Below are positions 21,801 to 32,873 of a stretch of DNA of 64,000 nucleotides, one piece after another. The notes beneath the pieces were generated by a model, which was not told the origin of the DNA, did no database searches, and was given only the letters and a program-made list of their open reading frames with translations. Position 1 is the first letter of the stretch; each line of letters begins with the position of its first letter. The stretch comes from Burhinus oedicnemus (Eukaryota; Chordata; Aves; Charadriiformes; Burhinidae), in assembly GCA_008921705.1 (NCBI GenBank), contig VFFE01007737.1, positions 62,447 to 126,446 on the forward strand. Direction: 5' to 3'. Both the position numbers and the translations under genes were made by a program.

Positions 21801-23979
21801 TTGTGCTCATGTGCACTTGGTGCAGTCATCCCAGTGATCCTGGGTTTGCTTGTGCGATTGAGCTAATGCTCCTGTTCGGGTTTCTTGCACCAAAATAGGT
21901 TCTTTGGGGTCTCTGAAGGCCTGCAGGGCTGAGGCAGATGATGTAGATATTCTCTAGTAGTGTCTTGAAACCAAGTTCTTTAACTTCTTCCCACCCCCGC
22001 CCCCCCAGGGTAGAATCTGTTGAATGCTTGCAGCTATCCTGGATGTCAAACCTCAGTAGAGCGCTGTGGTCCTTCTGTGGGCTCGTGGCTGATACTGATC
22101 CTAAGACCCAACACAGCTGAACAATCTGAGTCATCACCCTCTTTTTTGGCTTGGAAAATTACTAAATGTTTGACAAAGCTGTTGGCTGTGACACCTTTTG
22201 GTAAACTGGGGCTTGCCTTCACAAACTGTTCAATCAGTCTCTGCTAACATTTACAAAGCTTGGAATAATCCCTGTGTTCTCATTGATCTGCTCCTCTGTA
22301 GCATGTTATAACTGTAGCGCGAGGAGTGTTAGAATAGGAAATACGCTTGCTAAGGAGGTGTTCTAAAATACACTTGTGCTGAAACCCCATCTGTTAAATC
22401 TTTTTGAGCTCCTCTTACTGACTCTAACATTGAACATAGTAATAGTTTACAGTGCTTGAGCAAACCAACCTTAAAACTATATTGCAGTGTCCTGATGCTA
22501 GTTTTGTATGGTATTCAAATACCTCTCCTCTTTGACGAATTGAGATCAGGTTCCCTGTTAATAGTTTTGAGATCATTTGCAATTAGATGGAGTCAAGTGT
22601 TCCAAGGGATTTACCCTTGGACCACTGCTCAACACCAGTATCTGAGCTCCCCCTAACTAATAGACTTGCCTGAGGCCCAGGTGGCTAAATTTAGTCTTCT
22701 AGCAAGCTAGGTATGGCCTTGTGTTGCAAGGATTTTTTTCTACTTGTGTCGGTATCAAAATGTAAAGGCTGCTTTTCTGTGGTGGATGGAGCTGTGAGGC
22801 TTGGTAACACTGAAAAGCTTTCCATGTTGGGTCATTGGGCTGACGCTTCCAGTGCCACTCTTGGCAGTGATTAATTCCATACCTGGACGCAGTTCAAAGG
22901 GTCTACAAGTGATCTACTGGTACAAAGTGATCCTCACCAGTGGGTATTAAGACTTCAAAGAGGACAAATGCCACGTGGTGCATAGAGCAGATTACTTGGT
23001 AATGAACATTTCTAATTGACAGCTACACTGAAGATTAGGGATTGAAAGTGGAAGTTCAATCAAAGTGGCTTCATACAGATGCAGTTTCCTAACTGTGTGA
23101 ATGGTAATGTTTGCCTTTGGGGTAAGGTTAAGTTCATCTGTACAAAATAGTGCTTTACTCCGGCTTTTGGGAGAAGTTTTTAGTGTGTGTGAGATGGTGC
23201 ACAGAGGTGGACGGTTCTGGCATCTACTTTACCGCATGGGTTTGCCTCCTTGTGTGAAGTGAGACTTACCCTCCCTGTTCAACTTTAGCAGCTTTTCGTA
23301 AAGGCTGCTTCTAATTAAATACATAATTCATCCTATGAGCATAACAAAGAAGATGCCTTCAATGTGTAATCAGGCTGCTGGAGCTCTTCTGCCATCCTCG
23401 AAAAATGCCAAACTTTTCTGAAGTTGGTAGCACGCTGCCAGCTGAATGGGAAGAGTTGTTGCGGGGAAGTCAAACAGGATTTTCAAGTGTCTGCTGTGCT
23501 TGCTTATGTTTAGGAGTGCAGTGAGTGGTGCGGGTTTTTTGGCTTGTGAAAGAAACTCTTGCAGGTGTGCGAGCAAAACCCTTATTGTTTGGCGTGGGCA
23601 TGGCTTGGGACTGTCGGGATTTATCTCCCTGGCGTTGACTCAGTTACTGTTGGCATGCTGGTCTCTGGCTTGCTACAGGTAGTACGCATTGTTGTTTTAT
23701 TTTTGGGAGGGCTGAAGTATTAATCTCATTAAGGACTAGGGTCATTGAGTACTATGCTGAGTGAATTTCAGTAGGTGAGTGTGTGACTACACTTACTGCA
23801 TTGTGCGTTTCTGGTTGTTGCATCTTCAGCAGAGTTGGAAAACATACAGAGAAGAGCAGTTGAGTTGAAGGCAGAGGAGCAGCTGCCCATCCTGGGGAGT
23901 ATAAAATGTCTGAGACCCTTAGGATTGGAAGGATTTCTTTAAAAAGCAGGCAACAGACTTCTGGATCTTGTTGTTATAG
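18833..23979 (+). other. CSNK1G1 intron 1, between CR1 and the 24-kb ORF
   Basis: Intronic sequence with a T16 run at 19385-19400. No supported gene. Short open frames on both strands lack recognisable domains. Confidence 0.5.
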
Positions 23980-24306
23980 GAGTTTGTGAAAGCTGATGGT
24001 TTAGATGCATTGAAAAAGTGGTTAGACAAACCTGGAGTCAGCAGGTCCATAAAACGAATGCTGGTAGGACTGGGCAGTTGTGTCCATGCTAATGTCTGTA
24101 ATGCAGTGGTTGCGGACGCTGGAGCGGACTGCAGAAGCTTACTGCTCCCTATAGCATCTGCGATCGCTGTGGACAGAACTTGTTTCAAACATTCCAACTT
24201 TATGAACCCCCTGCCTTTCCAGAATATTGGGGCAGCGTGTGGAGGCAATATTTCTGAAGAGCTCTGGAAGATAGCTTATGGATACTTACAGGAAGAGAAA
24301 TCTTGA
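23980..24306 (+). other. Unidentified ORF with downstream polyadenylation signal
   Basis: An open frame of about 108 codons starts directly after a TAG that is also an AG acceptor candidate (TTGTTATAG|GAG at 23979/23980) and ends with TGA at 24304-24306. It has no ATG near its start: the first Met is internal, so it would be a spliced exon or a decayed fragment rather than a complete gene. It begins EFVKADGLDALKKWLDKPGV and is cysteine-containing, with a helix-like C-terminus (SEELWKIAYGYLQEEKS). AATAAA follows at 24417-24422. Upstream in the same frame another open run (23923-23976) precedes the TAG, and a second frame is open at 23817-23934. That pattern fits a coding sequence broken by a stop and a frameshift. 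I do not recognise the family. It could be a terminal exon, a processed pseudogene, a captured viral fragment or chance. Confidence 0.3.
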
Positions 24307-27300
24307 GCTGTTTCTCGGTATGCTGTACATATTCAAAGGAAATTCACCGTACAACATACAATGGTTTATGTGTAAAAGCGTTTCGATGTGGGATAGGTAG
24401 AAACTGCAACCAAGCAAATAAAAATTAGAAATAATGGAAGAAGAACGTAATTGAATGTGTGAAGGTCTTGGTCCCTTTAAAAGGGAAAGATTCTTGAAAT
24501 TCCACCTTTTTATGCAGAAAGTGGGAGGAAGTGTTCATAATGCTTCTCTTCAGCTTTCCTAGTGTGGGATCATGACCAGCAGGCAGCCGGGCATTCCTTG
24601 CAGGCAGTGTGGTCGGCTGATAGCCCAGAACCAGGCAGGCACAACAACTAGCAAAGCATGCACGTATTAATGTCCTGATCTGTGTCATACTAATTACATG
24701 AAGTATATATAGTGATGATAGCAACATTTTCTTGGTGCTGTTTTGCTTGTGTTCTGGTCATGGCTGACCAACTGTAGATTGTTCAGTTTCTTAGCTTGCT
24801 GGTCTATGCCTGCTAAAAATCTAGTTTTAATCAGAAACTGGACTACTAAACCGGTAGTCTTAGCATGGCTGAGGCGCTGTTGATACAATTTTCTACCTAA
24901 ACATGAACCTTGGTATTTCGATACCTTGCTTGGTATTGAAAAGTCCTGTTGTGGAGGGTTAAAAGCTTGTAAGGCTGTGGTGGTAACTGCTGTGCCCAAA
25001 AGGGGAGGTTTTGGTCCTGGGTTTCCCCTGTGCTGCTGCTGGTGCTTGTCCTGACTCTCTAACCTGGCACAAAGCTCTGCAGGTATTGTTGAGTTGGTTT
25101 TCTCCTGTTGCTATAATGAGTTAGTCTTGTTCACAAATGGGTCTGATAAGCACAGGCAGGGGAGAAACCGTCAGGAATACCTGCTGAGGGTTGCTGCAGC
25201 TCTTTGGTTGCTCCATCTTACGGAGAACACGCTTGGGTTTTCCTTCAAAGGTACTGTTTCATTCTGGTGCAAGTTCTAGACTGCAAGGATCTTCCCAGCT
25301 TTTGGGGCTCCTGTGGATTGTTGGTATCTCCTGAACAGGGTTCACATGTGGAGGAGGAGAACCAGGAGGAGTAACCAGAAGCTGCGAAGAACCTGAAGTC
25401 TACAAAAACTCTTGAGCAGCTAAGGCCTTGATGGATGGACACTAGTGGACTTTCCAAGGAAAGTGTCACCTCCTCACTTTAAAGGGCCAGTGGCGTCCCC
25501 TGAGTACATGGCAAGCTTTCTGAACCTGTCAGGTAGAGGAAAAAGGTTTTAAAATATCTGCATTTGGGTTACTGACTCGTGCTTAGGCTTGAGGAGGAGT
25601 ATCAGCTGAGCAGGCTGTTCTAGTGAGTGTTAAAAGTCTGTTAATGATTCAGTAAACCAATGTAGTAAGCAGGGGGAATGTCGAGCAGATCATCTTTGCT
25701 GTGAAGGCTGGGAGAGGTGAGGGGTCTAACAGAGCTTGGTTATCCTTTTCTTCAAAAGCGTATGAAGAACTGAAGAAACTCATCTTCAGATGCGAATTAA
25801 AGGGATCTTGCAAGAAAACTCCTTGGACTAGATTTTTCTTTAAGTAGTATTGTGTGATGATCCAGGTTGAGATTGACACCTGGTAGTGTGAACTCTACTC
25901 TAAGAAGACAAATGGGACGACTTCTTTTAAACTTGACTTAGGAGGGGTTTACCTCTCTTCCCAGGTGGACTGGGAGTGGAAACATTCATTGTGCAGATGC
26001 TAGAAGAGTATCAGCTGTGTGACTCATGTAACCCATAAAGGGATCCTTGGAAAAGAATTAAAAAAAATAAATCAAAAATATAAGCAAAGTGCACTATGGT
26101 AACAGTAATACACAGCGCGTGATCCAGGTGCTGTGTGTTTCAGAGGAAGGTGTAAGGTGAGTGAGTGCTGTGTGGAGGCATTTAAGACAGATTGTGATCA
26201 GAGTAAGATAGTGAGAGTTCAAAATCCCACTTTTAAATATTTATCGTAACTCAGTGTTTAATGAAGGTGGACACTCCGTTTTGGTCCACTTCTCTGAACT
26301 CGTGACACCCAGACCGTTACTTGGTGCTGTTTCATTGGGTACCCTCTGCTCTTGATTCAGGGGAAGCCAAAGGGGAAGCTCTCTTTCTTTTTTCTGTGGT
26401 AAAAGAGAGTGAAAAGCAGATGTTTCACATTAAGATGTGTGTGTGTTTTTCCTGGAGCCACATGCTATCTTTCGTCTAGGCTACTTTTTCTTGCACAGTA
26501 TCTGCAGCTGTTGGGGTGGGAAAAGGTTAAATCATCTGGAAGTGAAAAGTAAAATACTCCTTGGGTAGGCTTTCCCAGTTTGAGTTTCAAGCTTTGGAGT
26601 CTGTATCAAACAGGTCAGGGTTTCAGGAGTGGAGGCTAGCATCAAAAGGATAAAATATAGTTGGCTTTTTGAGCATCTTTGGCAGGGCCATAACTTCTCT
26701 GCGCACTCAGGCTGATATGTCATTGAACCATGTAATATCAAATGATTGCTTGCTGCTGGAAACACATGATCTAGCTGCGTGTTGGGAATATCTCAAGTAA
26801 GTATAGGCAGTGAAAACTTGATATCAAGAAATTTAGTTTAGAATAAGCAGGACTCTGTTCCGGATGAGTCAAAAGATTTAAAGAATTTCATTTCATGATA
26901 TTCGTGTGTTGTGAGTAGGCTCTATCTGAACTTGCCTGTGTGTTTTCTCTGAATTTTGTAGTCGCCTTGTCCTATTTGAGGCACGGTTCTGTTCCCTTTC
27001 ATCACAAAGGCCGTTGGCATCAGTTTTGAAGTCTTCCATATTTTGGTGTTAACAAAATGTAGGTTTCCTGTTATGCATTAGAAGTATGTGTGGGTTTCAG
27101 CATCTTGCTGGGAATGTCAAACCTTCACACATGCAGAGATCGCAGTCAGACATGCTGCTAGGTAACTCAAATTTTGTTTGCTGTTTTCCTTTTGTAAAGG
27201 CAAAATTGACATCTGGACCTGCTTGCAGCGTTCTCTTGCTACATTTGAAATGTATGGGCTACTCTTGAGTTAAGGGAATGAGAGAGAGATGTCAAGTGGT

Positions 27301-27885
27301 TTTTTTGCAAGCAGCAGTATTTTTTTTTTTTTACCCAGGTGTCAGATGATAAATACTGCTCTGAGCAGTGCCCAAGTACAGTGCCAGAATAAAAGCTAAC
27401 TCTCTTTTTCTCCAGTTGAGCAGAATGAATGTAGATGTCACCTTTGGGGTATATTTGGGGAGGAATTTGTAAATTACAGAGTCTAAGCAGGAACTTTGCT
27501 TCAAGTGGAGTTGTTAAGGCATTCAGCTTTCTGTCCAGCTCTTTTCCAGGTGTTCAGTGTGTTTGTTTTCAGCAAAAAGGCAGCAAAATCTGTCCAACAA
27601 GGTATGACTTTTCCCCACTTAACACTGCTGCTTTGTGTTTTGAGGGCAGATGGCCTTAATGTGTAGTTTGGGTCCTTTCTTGCTTCACTGCTGCTCTGCT
27701 GTCCACTAGACATAGGGTTTAATATCTGCCAATAACTGGCAAATAATACTGCTTACTTATTCACAGCTAGTTGGCACATAATGCTGCTTATTTAGTCTGC
27801 GCAATCAAAGTTAGTTTCTAACTCTTTCCTTTCTGACAAGAAGTAGTTATTTTATCTTGCTAATGTTACGTCGAGTCAACAAAGT
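24307..27885 (+). other. CSNK1G1 intron 1, no gene seen
   Basis: Ordinary intronic sequence after the polyadenylation-like signal at 24417-24422. A T-run lies at about 27320-27332. No recognisable coding or repeat structure. Confidence 0.45.
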
Positions 27886-28175
27886 CATCAGTGGTGGATG
27901 AGGGAGGACAGTCGCTGCCTTCTGCCGTGAGATTCAGAGAGGACTGGATGGACCTAACAGAAGGCGGGTTTAGAAGAAAGCAGGAGGACATTGTTTTTCA
28001 GGCAGTGAATAGCAGACTTGTTGAATTAGCCAAGGGCTATTGTGGCTACAAAAAGTTTGGGCGAGCTTGGAGAGGAACTGGACATGCTCATGAAGAGGCT
28101 GAACCAAACATTCCTGAACACTCAGAAGCCCAAACTGATTTGGGAAGGCCCAGAAACAAAAACCACTGGAGGTGA
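27886..28175 (+). repeat. Possible old LINE 3'-end fragment
   Basis: The wording of this stretch (a GTGAATAGCAGACTTGTTG segment, then GGCTACAAAAAGTTTGGGCG and GGAACTGGACATGCTCATGA) follows the pattern of old CR1- or L3-like LINE 3' ends, in which a line about replacing the last element is followed by a GGACA-containing segment. It happens to be open for 94 codons. Recognition is by pattern memory, and the divergence is high. Confidence 0.4.
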
Positions 28176-30784
28176 AAAGGTGCATGGAGAAGTTATGTGT
28201 GCTTACCCTCTTCTTTCTCTCTCCCAGCCCATCTGCTTATGGCTGCTGTTTCAAGCTGGAGGCTAAGCTCGATGGGCAGTATTCTTTGGTTTCACCTCTT
28301 TGGCTCTCAGAGGACATGGCTTTAGGTGTTTTGCTGCTGTCCTCTGAGCTGTATCCATTCATAATCTCTGTAGCAACCAGAGCAGTATATGGGTGGAGGT
28401 ACAGGTGATACATTCTAGCTGCTCTCATCTGATGGAACCAAAAAACGGGGACTCACTCCTTCCTCTTACTTTCATGCAACATGCAGCTTAAATTTGCTGG
28501 ACTTCCTGAATTGTCATGCTGATATCTTTATTACTTCTGAAGAGCTGCTCCTTATGCAGTGGCAGAATAGGAGAGGGATGTTTCATGCTACAGACTCATC
28601 TATATAATGGTTTTAACCATTAGTCAGACTTTTCTTTGGGAGTTTGCTTGTTTGAGGTGAGGCTTTAATACATAAAGGTGCTCTTGCTAGTTTTCCCCCA
28701 GCCACTGAACGTATTACCTGTTGGAGTCTCCAAAAATATTAGTACCTCTTGAAATTTTGAAACTGTCTTAATATTTTGGGGTTTATTTTTGCTGGTTTTA
28801 TTTTAATAGCTCTAGCTGAAGGTCTGTATGAGAGGAGAACAAAATACTGAGCTGTGAAATGAAACTGAAGAACATGGTGTTTACCCTGAGATAGTTTGCA
28901 TGCTGTTTTATCATTCAGAAAAAGGATGCCCCCTAAGAGGGAAAGCAAGCCTTTTTCTAGACAAGGCTTTTGAATGCTTATATATTTGACTTGGAACAGA
29001 AATTGGCACTGTTGAGATCTGAAAAGGCTTTCCTGTGCACTAGAAATGGTCTACAGAGACCTTATTTTTCCATACGGATGTGGAACTCTATTTGAAAATC
29101 TCCTCACCTGAACATACATTGATCCAGGTCTGATGGGTCGCTCTTCAAATGAGGCACGTGTTTCTGGAGAGCTACACATTCTGTGCACTGCTGAGCAAAG
29201 TTCTCATTGTTCGAGCTCAACGTGAATGCTGAAGCGTTGTGTTTGCTCTTGAGGTTTTGTTCCATCATCTAATGCTGCTGGGAGCCGTCTTACCTTTTTT
29301 ACTGTGCTGGATGGCGTGAAGACTTTGGAGTGGGGCAGTGTCCCACTGTTGGAATTTTAACATTGTTCCCATGCTTTAATTTGGTAACGCTATAAGTGCC
29401 TCAAGCGTAAAGATGACAAGCTTTTTTTTTTTAAAAAAAAGTATTACCCAGAGTTTTGTGCTGCTAACTGGTAATAAAATAATAATGAGCTGAAGTACAA
29501 AAGTCCAAAAACTGTCTGTGTACCAGCTTCCCAGGAGAGCTAATAAGGAATGGGTTTGTAGAGTCACTTTCCCTGCTGTGGCAGAAGCGATGCCCTCCGG
29601 GAACCAAAAAGCGTCTGTGGTATACCCCGAACTTTCAAGCACCATGCGTTGGAAATCGTGTGTCTCAGTTCAGGCTGGCACAGATTTCCCCGGCCCTCGG
29701 AGGAGATGAAAGGCTTGATTCTGTACTCAAGGTAGCAAATATCATCTCTTCACAAGCTGCCCTCAGCGATGTTAGTTTTTACTCTGAAACTGAAACAAGC
29801 TTCTCGTCTGCTGCTTACTTTGAAAAGTAATGGGGGCAAAACATCTAGCAAGGCTTAAGATTGTAGCATAGCCTTGTTCTCTTGCTCACTGGCAGCTGGA
29901 AGAGGCTTTGGGCGTCTGTGGGGCTTCTCCAGCCAATGTGATGGTGTTTGTCTGAATATTGTGGCCTTTGAGGGCTGAACAGAAACGCCGCTTGTTGGCA
30001 GTGTGCTGAGAAGAGGCGGCTTTGCCATGGTTATGTCGAGCAATGCAGAGGAGCATGTCTGGAATACAAGTTCATGGGACCTGTCTGTGCCCAGCCCCAC
30101 ACCCTCAAATGCTTCTTATCTGTCTGGTTTTGGCACTCTGTGAAATAAATAACTCTTTGTCCTGCAGTGAGTTGCCTGGTAGGAAGCAGAGCATCCTTGT
30201 CGAAGAATGTGTTACTTCTGTGTGGTCGTATGAAGCCAAGGTCTGTTGAGTTCAAGCTGAGATGCGTGTCTCTAGGCTGAAGGCCTAACTAGTACCATCA
30301 AGGAGATGTCACAGGAAATGGGTTTGGTGTCTGGAGGTACTAATTAAACATAAAACAAGTTTAATTATCTGTCAAAAGCTGGAAGGGATCCCTCTTGCTG
30401 TTCGTGGTTTCAGACTGCCTCTTTCATTGTCATTCTTCTTTCCATAGCAGCTCTTTCAGCCACCATAGTCTTCCCTTCAAGAAGGGACGTGGTCCCCTGG
30501 GTTTTGCAAAATGTTAGGTTTTGGGCAGTGAGGCTTTCTGGAAAAGAAAAGATTGGAGCTTGTTATCATGATAAACTAGTGTTCCAACTGGGTTGTCCAC
30601 ATATTCTCGCTTGTTCACTATTGCTTTTTCTTGCTGCAAGAGCTGGCTTTCTGTATCATGCCATAATTCTAGCTAACAGGTTCCTGGCTTCTCATCCAGG
30701 TTTAACGTGTGCTGCAGTAGTGAGCTGAATCCTCTCATTACTGACTTCGCTTTGAGCCATCTTGCTCCGGGCAGGATTTCCGGG
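28176..30784 (+). other. CSNK1G1 intron 1, no gene seen
   Basis: Ordinary intronic sequence, with a T/A-rich tract at about 29422-29442. No supported gene. Confidence 0.45.
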
Positions 30785-31509
30785 TGTCGTGGTTTGGGCC
30801 AGATTGGCCCAATCCAGTGGAACGACAGATGCTCTCTCTCTCTTGCTTTGCTCCCAAAGGGAGGCGAGAGAGAGAGAAAAAGAGAGACTTAAAGTTTAGA
30901 AGGAACTAAACTACTTTAATGAAATATTGATAATAAAATAATAAAAAGAAAAATAATTAAATTTATACAAAACCGTATCAAGCTCCCAGGATGACAATCA
31001 CGTCACCAGCAGGCACTGGGGAAGTCTCAGACTGGACTCAGTGATGGACGGGAACTGGATTCTGGATCTGGATTCAGGATTGGGATCAAAGGCAGATGCA
31101 GAGACAGAGTCCTCCTAGGAGGCTGGCCATTGAAGAAAGAGAGCTGACTCTGATCTCTCAGCTTTTATACTGAGCATGAGGCAGATGGGATGGAATACCC
31201 TGTTGGTCAGTTTTGGGTCACCTGTCCTGTCTGCTCCTCCCTGCAGGTGTGACCCCTCTATGCTTTTCCGCTTCCGACCCTCCAACAGGGCAAATAACAG
31301 AGTTGGCTGGCCTTGGGTGTTATAGCAATAAGGATAAGCAAGAGCCTCTCTGCATACTGTTCCTTGGCATCAACTATAAACATGGGTCTTACCACTCTGG
31401 GAGTGAACAATTTTCTGCACAACATGCTGTTAATTTCAGCAGTTAGAAGAGGCCTAGCTAAGTAAAGTTACTGAATAAAATTTGTCCTGTTTTACCTCAA
31501 ACCAGGACA
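30785..31509 (-). mobile_element. Solo ERVL-like LTR, antisense, with 5-bp target duplication
   Basis: On the - strand it begins TGTCCTGGTTTGAG and ends CCCAAACCACGACA, 725 bp in all. It contains a TATAAAAGC box (+ coordinates 31161-31169) and an ATTAAA polyadenylation-type signal (30915-30920). The flanks are CCGGG at 30780-30784 and CTGGG at 31510-31514. That is a 5-bp target-site duplication with one C-to-T change at a CpG, the length expected of ERVL-type elements. No internal coding region is present. Its 5' terminus matches that of the LTR at 9758-10405, but the bodies differ. Confidence 0.85.
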
Positions 31510-32407
31510 CTGGGTGAGCCCAGCACCATCGGTGTACGGCTGAGGAAAGGATGGAAAATGAGTTCTGCCTTTTGAACCTCAGGTGCTCTTGAGTTGCTGG
31601 AGTCCCATCTATGTGAACATGGGAGTTGTTTGCTGTGCTGCAGGTCAAAAGATCTGTTAGTAAATGTTTTGTGTGAGGTGGGGATGGGTTTTTTTGTCAC
31701 TTGGCCTTGCCAGCAGGAAGTGGCAGAGGCTGACAAGCGTGGGGGATTTTCTCATGTTACACTTTGACTCCTCCATAACCTGCTTGTTATCTTGTTCTTC
31801 TAGCACAACATGAATAATATCTAATTCCTGGTTCAAGCTAAGCTTTGGGACAGCATGAGATGATTTATTTACTTTTATTCCTAAAGTAAATCATTGTAAA
31901 TCATAGAGCAAGTTATAAATAGTCTTCTGTTTAGCTTCCTTGTTTGAAGATGTTCCTTCATTGCAGAGATTGGTATTTATCTAGAAAAACTGTGGCCATT
32001 TCTGGCCAATGAACCTGATTCGGAATTTTTGTGCACAACTCTCGTGTTTCCTTCTAAGTTTAACTGGGGTGTGTTCAGGGTGGCAAAAGAGCAAGCTTCA
32101 CTGGGTTAAAGGGTGTTCAGCATTTAAATATGTGGACTGTCATGTTAATGGGATACTCCTACTCTTTGCCCAAGAGTGCTTTTAGGATTGCAATGTCAAT
32201 TTACTAAATAAAGCTGCAGTCCCTCTTTCCCTGTGTATATAGGCGCTGATGTTTTCCCTTTCTTATAGAGCTTAGTTTGGTACAAGTTTGGCTGGTTCTT
32301 CCTTGCTGCACCCCTTGACCTGGTCAAATAACTTAGAACTACTTCAGTGTCAAGTAGAACAAAAACTTGCCTTAAATGCTCTGCAATAAACTTAGTATTG
32401 GGGGATA
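31510..32407 (+). other. CSNK1G1 intron 1, no gene seen
   Basis: Ordinary AT-rich intronic sequence between the LTR and the next CR1. Confidence 0.45.
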
Positions 32408-32873
32408 CAGAATCATGGAATCATCTAGGTTGGAAGAGACCTTTAAGATCGTCAAGTCCAATCATCAACCTAACACTGCCAACACCACCACTAAATCATG
32501 TCCTTCAGCACCATGTCTACGTGTCCTTTAAATACCTCCAGGGATGGAGATTCCACTGCTTCCCTGGGCAGCCTGTTCCAGTGCTTGATAACCCTTTAGG
32601 TGAAGAAATTTTTCCTAATATCCAATCTAAACCTCCCCGGCACAACTTGAGGTCATTTCCTCTTGTCCTATCGTCTGTTACTTGGGAGAAGAGACCAACC
32701 CCCACCTCTCTACAGCCTCCTTTCAGGTAGCTGTAAAGAGCGAGAAGGTCTCCCCTCAGCCTCCTTTTCTCCAGGCTGAACAACCCCAGTTCCCTCAGCC
32801 GCTCCTCAGAAGACTTGTGCTCCAGACCCCTCACCAGCTCCGTTGCCCTTCTCTGGACACACTCCAAAACGTA
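32408..32873 (-). mobile_element. CR1 LINE, 5'-truncated, - strand
   Basis: The CR1 3' tail is at the left (CAGAATCATGGAATCATC), and the decayed reverse-transcriptase end is at the right. In the - frame a CR1-typical segment is still readable, with [14 protein letters not shown] and [20 protein letters not shown]. That makes this the least decayed of the CR1 copies at protein level. Confidence 0.95.

Noticed and set aside
32517..32867. 116-codon - strand ORF
   Set aside because: It is the C-terminal part of a dead CR1 element, recognisable by its [20 protein letters not shown] segment.
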